Positions 58,112 through 64,000 of a DNA stretch of 64,000 nucleotides are shown one piece after another (the stretch's first letter is position 1; each line of letters opens with the position of its first letter). The stretch spans positions 310,001-374,000 of the forward strand of contig ONZQ02000002.1 in NCBI GenBank assembly GCA_900312665.1, read 5' to 3'. Below the pieces are notes generated by a model, which was given only the letters and a program-made list of their open reading frames with translations, was not told the DNA's origin and made no database searches. The stretch is from Cephalotrichum gorgonifer. Taxonomy: Eukaryota; Ascomycota; Sordariomycetes; Microascales; Microascaceae. Both the position numbers and the translations under genes were made by a program.

Positions 58112-58935
58112 AAGTAGGGAGGCAGGTATGAGAAAGGAGTAAGGGGTACGAGGTCGGAGGCCCAGCTGAGTTTTATACCCCGTCGTTATTTTTATTCATT
58201 GCAGCGACCATGGCACGCCATACTATATCATCTTTGGCTTTTTTTTTTCGGATCTTCGCTCTCCTCTCATTTTTTTTTTCATTATTATTATTAGCGAGAG
58301 CCTTTTGCTTTTGCTGCTCCGGGGCGGAATGGATGGCGTTTGTGTTTGAGCGGTTTTGAAGGATAGTGGACATACCCAGAACAAAAAGGGATTGAGAGGA
58401 AAGTGATGACGAGACAGGTGTACGGGGAGAAGGGAAGAACAGAGAAGGAGGGAAGGACTTCTGGCAGGAAGGGATGCAGTGAATGAAGGAATTTCTACAT
58501 ATACTCTTGGCTTGTTGGCATGTCGAGGGTGGATGAGCGAGCAGCTCTAGTCTAGCTAGATTGAAGATATCCCTGTATGATATCCTCCAAGTGAGGCACA
58601 ATTTGATTTGTCCTCGTAAAAATAAATCCCGTTGCTACGATTTAATCCAGTTTTTCAGTTTTCAATGTTCAAGTTTAAGGCAAACTAAAGATGGAAATGC
58701 AAAAAAGTGTGTATAAAACTGCAGCCCAAAACAATACCAAAAACAGGAACAAGGAACCGCCATCCATCTATCTATAAAACGGGAACTGGCTGGCTTGAGA
58801 CAATGTGAAAAGATCTATGTGTCCATCCGCCCCTATCGCTCTGCTCTCCACCCACTGCCTCCTCCTCCCTTCATCACTCTCTCCCTCTATCATGCCCCAT
58901 CACTGTCACCCTACCCCTTTCTCATTCCCATTTCC
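58112..58935. other. Intergenic between convergent genes
   Basis: 3' flanks of the phosphatase-like gene and the carrier gene. The sequence is AT-rich with T-runs near 58240-58280. No gene is seen. Confidence 0.6.
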
Positions 58936-60026
58936 TTAGCCAAACGTCTTGTTCATCGCCTGGTGCGCCAACTCAACGCCCAGGAACGTCGCCGCATTAG
59001 CCGGCACGGCCCTCGCGAGCGCGGGCCCGAAGCCGGGGAAGAAGGCCCTGAAGCCACCCTTCGCGTACACCTCCTTTATCACGCCGCCGAGGGAGACGTT
59101 CCCCTCCGCGGTCTGCAGCCTGCTCTTCACGGTGTCGATGGGGAAGACGGGCACCCACATGGCGACTCCGGCGGCGGCTCCGGCGCACGTGATGGCCGTG
59201 AGCGAGAGGGCGCCGCTCGGCTTGCCGGTGACGGGGTCCTTGGGGGTCAGCTCGCGCTTGATGTACTCGTAGGCGGCGAAGTAGGCGGCGCTGCCCGGCC
59301 CGTCGCGGGCGAGGGTGGCGGCGCTGCCGCGGAAGACGGAGCGGAGGCCGCCGGTGGCGTAGAGCTGGCGGACGACGTCGGCGGCGCCGGAGTACTTTGG
59401 CTTCTCGCCCGGCGCGAGGGCCTTCTGGCCCTGGACCTGGAGGATCACCTTTACGCGCTCGAAGGGAGCGGTGATGAGGGTCATGGGGATGGCGGAGAAG
59501 AAGCCGGCCGCCGAGGTCTGGCCGATTGTGAGGTGGGAGTCGGGGGCGAGGCCCGAGGTGGAGCGGACGATGGACTTGCCGAGGTCGTAGCCCCAGAAGG
59601 AGACGGCGACTGGTTTTTGGGGGGTAGGTATGTTAGTTTTGTGTGCTTTGACTCTGTGATGCTCTCTCTCTCTCTCTCGCAGCAAGGGAAGGGGGAAAGA
59701 AACATACACATAGGCGTGACCCCAATCAGCGGCGCGCTAACACCGGCGTAGAGACCCCTCCTCAGCCCGTCCCGGGCGACGCTCTTCCTCACCACGTCGA
59801 TGGCCCCCTTGTACACGCCGCTCTCGGCCGTCTGCATGCGCACCTTGACGAGGTCGAACGGGTGCCCCACCACCACGGCGCAGACGCCGCCGAAGCCGCC
59901 GGCCGCGAAGGACCGGATCTGCGTCGCGAGGGCGGACTTGGGGGCGACGGCGGCCGCGACGGGGGCGGTGTCGTCGGCCGTGGTGGGTGTGGCCGCCACT
60001 GGCATCTTTAGAGATTCGTCTGACAT
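58936..60026 (-). CDS. acuH: Mitochondrial carnitine/acylcarnitine carrier
   Basis: Exons 60026-59708 and 59609-58936 (reverse) give 330 residues; the intron (59610-59707) contains a (CT)n run. Three SOLCAR repeats carry the signature motifs PFDLVKVRMQT, PFERVKVILQV and PIDTVKSRLQT. The second-repeat motif PFERVK and the blocks SAIPMTLI and GAAAGVAMW are typical of the carnitine carrier (Aspergillus AcuH, yeast Crc1). The protein swaps acylcarnitine for carnitine across the inner mitochondrial membrane so that fatty acids and acetyl units can be oxidised. Four CCTCGG cores lie upstream of the ATG. Confidence 0.92.
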
Positions 60027-62119
60027 TTTTTTGTGGTTCTTCCTTGCTTGCTTGAATTGGTTTTTGTTGTCGGTCGCCCTCTTTTCGTTGGCCCGAGGGA
60101 GGTGAGGGAAGAGGGAGGTGAGGAAGGAGAGAGGGGGTTTCGCGGGCTGGGCAGAGGAAGCTGGCCCGAGGTGTGTTCGAGGCGCGAGACTCGGCTATTT
60201 CAAGAGCTGGGCGGCGGCGGGTACCTTTTCCCCCACGTTAAAAGGCCCGAGGAACCGAAGGACCGGACCCTCTCTCTGTGCAAAAGAACAAAAAAGAGTC
60301 GCTGAAATTCAACCGTCCAAAAAGCAACAATAACAGGCTCTGATCAGCCTTGAATAAAAAACCGAAATCCAGAAGACCGTTCGAGAGAAGAAAAAGATAA
60401 AATTGGAGAAATTGGGGATTGCTGCGAATGAACCTTTTGGAAACGGCTAGCCGAAAGGTACGCGGCAAGGCAAAGGCGGGGAGGACTAAATACGTCACAG
60501 GCCAAGCTTCCTTCTAGGCCGAGGCACACGTCGGTAGGCGGGCGGTTGTAGAAAAATGGCGGGGGTGGAGTGGAGGCGAATGGACCGTTAGCCACAGGTG
60601 GGCGCGGGGATTTCGGGGGGAAGTGGCGCGCGTGCCCTTTTTTGGGGACGGGGTGGGCTGCTTAGCGGCTGTCACAAGCTTTACTTTTTTTCTCAGATCA
60701 AGGTTTCGTAGGTTTGGGGTAACACGAGCAAACCACACGAGATGAGATGAAGAGGGTACATGGAGATGGGGCCGAAGAGCTAATAGGCAAGACAGAAGAA
60801 AAAAGAACACGAGAGGAACGAGCGACGAGAAGCTGATGAATTTCCTAAATATCTCACTGGAAATCCCCTTCCGCCCGGCGGCGGCCCCAAGGGACTGACT
60901 GAGCTGTTCCTGTGGTGCATTCCATTTGCCCATACGAATTACTTGAGTCGTAGCAACGTTAAGGTGAGACCAGGTACCTCGGTCGAGCGGCATACCCCCC
61001 ACTTTAGCATACTCCATCGAACCGTCCATCCTTCGTCTCAGTGCATATCTATCTGTCTTTGACACCTCGAGATGGTCGAATATCGATGGCCGCCCGAGCG
61101 CTTGCTCACGCGCCAGCGGAGAAGAAGCGGTTTTATGAGGAACAGCTCTCTCTCTTTATATATACCCTTTAACCCACGCCTGGGACCCCTCGCAGAAGTC
61201 CCAGACGAGACGAGATATCCCCCCAGGCGAAGCTGAGAAGGGGGTTTGGTGGACCCTCAAGCCCAGGTCGGGCGCTTCAGCTATAATTCCCAGTTGCTCG
61301 TTGGTCGAAGCATTAGCACGGTGGGGGAGGTGTGATCCTGTGAGAGAGGTGGAGAAGGAGAGCGGCTCGGGCGGGCGGAGAAGCCGCCAAGTCGCGACCA
61401 CATGGCCAGTACTCCGGCGATCCGGATGGAGGCCGATGAACCTTAAGGCACGAGTGGAAGGAACAAAATTAAAGCTGAGGTTCTATAAGAAGAAAAAAAT
61501 GTACACGGGATATATTCATCAAAATCTTCGTACTCGCCACATCCACACTCTTTCTACAAGTACGAGTACAGACAAAGAAACACAATCCCCGCCCCCCAAA
61601 CCCTCATCAGTCCACACCTACCCTATCCAAGATGGGCTCTCCCCGCCAAACCTTGACTACGGTCAAGCCGGCGGAGCTATCCGGTCCCAAATGGGTAAGA
61701 GTACAAGAAGCCCCACCCCGTCGCAAAGCCCGAGAGCGGCTGGGCTGCGCTTCCCAACGTTCCAATACACAATAGACAAGTAGGATATACTTGGCATCAG
61801 GAACGAGACGAGACGAAAAAATATGAACGTCGACTTTTTAGCTGCGTTGTGGTACAAGCCGCTTCCAACCTCAACGACGACTGAAAGAGTTATAAGAAGC
61901 GAGAAAAAAGAGAGCCTTGCCCCTTCGGCTAAGAGAGCGACAGAGTAGTCTCACCCTCTCGCCGAAGAGCCAAATAATGAGTGACTAGAAAATAAAGGAA
62001 ATATCGATCTGTAGATAGCTGACATCCCGCCATGCGCCCAAGAAAATGGTCTGAAATCAACCGTCAAAACGCCGTAGCCCGTGGGGCGAATCCGAAACCA
62101 CCCCGTTTCGTATCTACAC
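60027..62119. other. Intergenic, promoter side of the carrier gene
   Basis: About 2.1 kb without a gene. It holds the CCTCGG sites listed separately and one TACGAGTA at 61561. The right part is 3' flank of the SH3 gene. No protein-like ORF is seen. Confidence 0.55.
60093..60524 (-). promoter_or_regulatory. Four CCTCGG fatty-acid-response cores
   Basis: On the coding strand of the carrier gene, CCTCGG occurs at 60093-60098, 60166-60171, 60247-60252 and 60519-60524, that is, about 70 to 495 bp upstream of the ATG, all in the same orientation. A further copy in the opposite orientation is at 60977. CCTCGG is the known core bound by FarA/FarB in Aspergillus, which control fatty-acid use genes including acuH. 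Confidence 0.65.
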
Positions 62120-64000
62120 CTACTCGGTCGATCCGGACTCAGTCGACCCCGGCTCGGCCGGTCCCGACTGGGCCGGTGCCGGCACGGGCTTCCGCTTCGG
62201 ACCGGCCGCCGCCGCGGAGCGAATCGAGATCGCACGCACAGGTGTCGCCGAACGTTTGGAGAACGCGCGCACAAGGGTCGCAGCTCCGACGGTGGGCTGG
62301 GCCGCCTCAGAGGCTGCAGGCGCAGACGCATCTGCCGGTGCAGGGGCAGCGGCCACTTCAGATGCAGGCGCAGGTGCAGGAGCGGGAGCGGCGGCAGGAG
62401 CAGGAGCTTCTGCCGGCATAGGAGCTGGTGCCTCCACAACTGCAGGGACAGCGGCAATGACGGGCGCAGGTGCGGCTACCGACACAGGAGCAGCGGCGAC
62501 TGCCGGAGCAGGCGCTGCTACGGGTGCAGCTACAGGTGCGGGAGCCTCAACAAGAGCCTGGACGGGAGCCTCGAGAGAGCCGATAGGCTCCGACAGGACC
62601 GGGCTAGGCAAAGGGCTGAACACAATCGGCGCCAACACCGGACTCTCCGTAGAAACGGGGGCAATCGGCGCAGAGCGCTCGGACGGGGCGTGGAGTGATG
62701 AGACGGGAGACGCGAGAGGGGCCGGGATAGGTGCCGACAGAGGGCCCGGAGCCGGGCTCATGATCCGAGCAGGGCTCGCCGTTCCGCCGGAAGTAGGAGT
62801 GCCGGATCGCTGGGGCGGCATAGGCTGGTACCGGGGCCCGGGGGAGCCCTGTTGCTGAGGCTGGCCGAGACCCTGTCCGTTGGGAGTGCTGGGTCGTCCG
62901 AGGGGCAGAGGGTTAAGCGGAGGCGGGCTCGCGTTCTGTCCGTTGGGGTGATATCCGTTGGGGTTCACAGGAGGGCCGGGGCGCTGCTGGTTGGGGTTGT
63001 TTCGGGGCTTCACCGGACGCGTCGAGAGACAGGTTCGGGGCACAACGCCCTGGGCAGACCTGTCCAGTCGAATGCACAACGCCTAGTTATTCCGGTTAGC
63101 ATACGAAATCTTCGGGCTCCACTCATACTACCGAATCACTTACCCAGCCGTCGTCGTACTCGTGAAGCAGGCGGACAAGCTGGCCAGCCTTCAAGCCGAG
63201 TTCGTCCTCCATGGTAGGCTCAAAGTCGAGCTGGACACGGTGCACAGCAGATCCAGTTGGCCCGCCAGCTGCAGCGATGGCGGCGGCGCCGGCGGTGACA
63301 GGGACCGGCAGATCGCTGGGAGCCGAGGCCATGCTGTATTCGGTACGGGCGGGCGAGGGAGGAACACCGGAGTGGGGCATCGGTCCAGGGGGGGGCAGAG
63401 TAAGGTCTAGCTGCTTAGCACCGTGGTTGCGCGAAGTTTGACGACGCATTCCACCAGCAGCCGCGGCACCAGCAGCAACGCCAATCCCGCCGGCGACGGC
63501 CGCAGCTACAGCCGCGTGTCCGTTGGCGGACGGGGTGGTAGGTCGCGAAGCGGGAAGCTCGGCGTGAGAGCCGAATGGGTTGGCTCCGCTCTGCATGCTG
63601 TTACCAGTCATTGGACGCTCCCACGGGCTGCCACCGGCGGGGCCGGCGGAACGAGGAGAGCCGTTGCGGAACGCGCCCGCCGCGGCAGGAGCGCCGGCCA
63701 TCGGTGACTGGTTGGGGCCCATTTGTTGACCGCGACCCGCAAAGGCGGGAGCCGCCGCCGCCGCCGAAGCCGCCGCCGCTTGGCCGGGGGTGGGAGCGTA
63801 GGTTCCGGGCGCAAAGGTGCTCTTCTCATTGTCGTCTAGACTCTGCATGCCCTCCCTCTGCTTCCTCTTCTTCGCGAGGATGAAGAATACCAGGCCGACA
63901 ATAGCAAGTACGCCGGCGATGACACCAATAGCAATACCCGCCTTGGCACCACCAGACATAGCGGTACCGGATGTAGGAGAACCAGACTCAGTGGCTGCAG
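62120..64000 (-). CDS. Membrane-anchored SH3-domain protein, 5' truncated
   Basis: The gene enters from the right edge; exons 64000-63144 and 63082-62120 (reverse) are visible, about 606 residues. The phase-0 intron (61 bp) joins DGW to ALCIRLD inside the SH3 domain. The visible part starts in a Ser/Thr/Gly stretch and has one membrane span (AGIAIGVIAGVLAIVGLVFFILA) followed by a basic KKRKQR. Next is an Ala/Gly/Pro-rich linker, then SH3 (about residues 240-305: HRVQLDFEPTMEDELGL, LLHEYDDGW, and VPRTCL). The last 250 residues are proline/alanine-rich (PAPAP repeats). The layout (ectodomain, span, SH3, Pro-rich tail) recalls yeast Fus1 and other fungal surface SH3 proteins. A mating or cell-fusion role is only a suggestion; the ectodomain is outside the window. 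Confidence 0.82.

Noticed and set aside
1..64000. Secondary-metabolite gene cluster or mobile element
   Set aside because: No synthase, P450, transposase, reverse transcriptase or terminal repeats seen. The F-box, MFS and AA9 genes near one another are not a cluster signature.

Overview
The window is 64 kb of nuclear DNA from a filamentous ascomycete (Pezizomycotina, probably Sordariomycetes). Genes are intron-poor. Introns are about 55-175 bp with GTRNGT donors, CTAAC/CTGAC branch sites and YAG acceptors. Coding DNA is GC-rich and intergenic DNA is less so. Both strands are used and there are no operons. Typical fungal families are present: AA9 polysaccharide monooxygenase, SUR7/PalI, BLI-3, and a cupredoxin-repeat secreted protein. 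Exon models below were built by hand: every junction was checked for splice signals, phase and protein continuity. No transcript data were available.

Left part (1-19.7 kb). It opens with the 3' part of a CCDC47-like ER protein, then an HD-domain nucleotidase (HDDC2-like) and an MFS transporter preceded by about 3.1 kb without a gene. A small membrane protein, an F-box protein, a compact AA9 enzyme and a secreted double-cupredoxin protein that has lost its copper ligands follow. A non-coding stretch holds a 135-bp assembly gap. A SUR7/PalI membrane protein with a GC-AG intron closes this part.

Middle (20-43.7 kb). This is mostly housekeeping: a 550-aa protein built from five four-cysteine modules (the most unusual protein here), an EXPERA/TMEM97 protein, an unknown single-pass secretory-pathway protein, the chromosomal passenger protein Bir1/survivin with AT-hook repeats, an M3 oligopeptidase, the myosin light chain Mlc1/Cdc4, a CoA-binding protein, a BLI-3-type flavin-fold stress protein with a CRE and TATA box, DPH5, SNU23 (a 615-bp gap lies between these two), a UBC7-type E2 and ALG1.

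Right part (43.7-64 kb). A His-rich CDF zinc transporter, a TFIIIC subunit, the GPI transamidase catalytic subunit GPI8, a 3.1-kb stretch without a gene, a histidine-phosphatase protein whose RHG motif is split by an intron, the carnitine/acylcarnitine carrier with four CCTCGG fatty-acid-response cores upstream, and a membrane-anchored SH3 protein that runs off the right edge.

Several genes touch shared cell biology: ER protein and glycan maturation (CCDC47, ALG1, GPI8, UBC7), translation and splicing (DPH5, SNU23), and chromosome segregation and cytokinesis (Bir1, Mlc1). There is no sign of a biosynthetic gene cluster, transposon, CRISPR array or tRNA gene. The best candidates for something undescribed are the penta-modular cysteine protein and the metal-dead cupredoxin protein.
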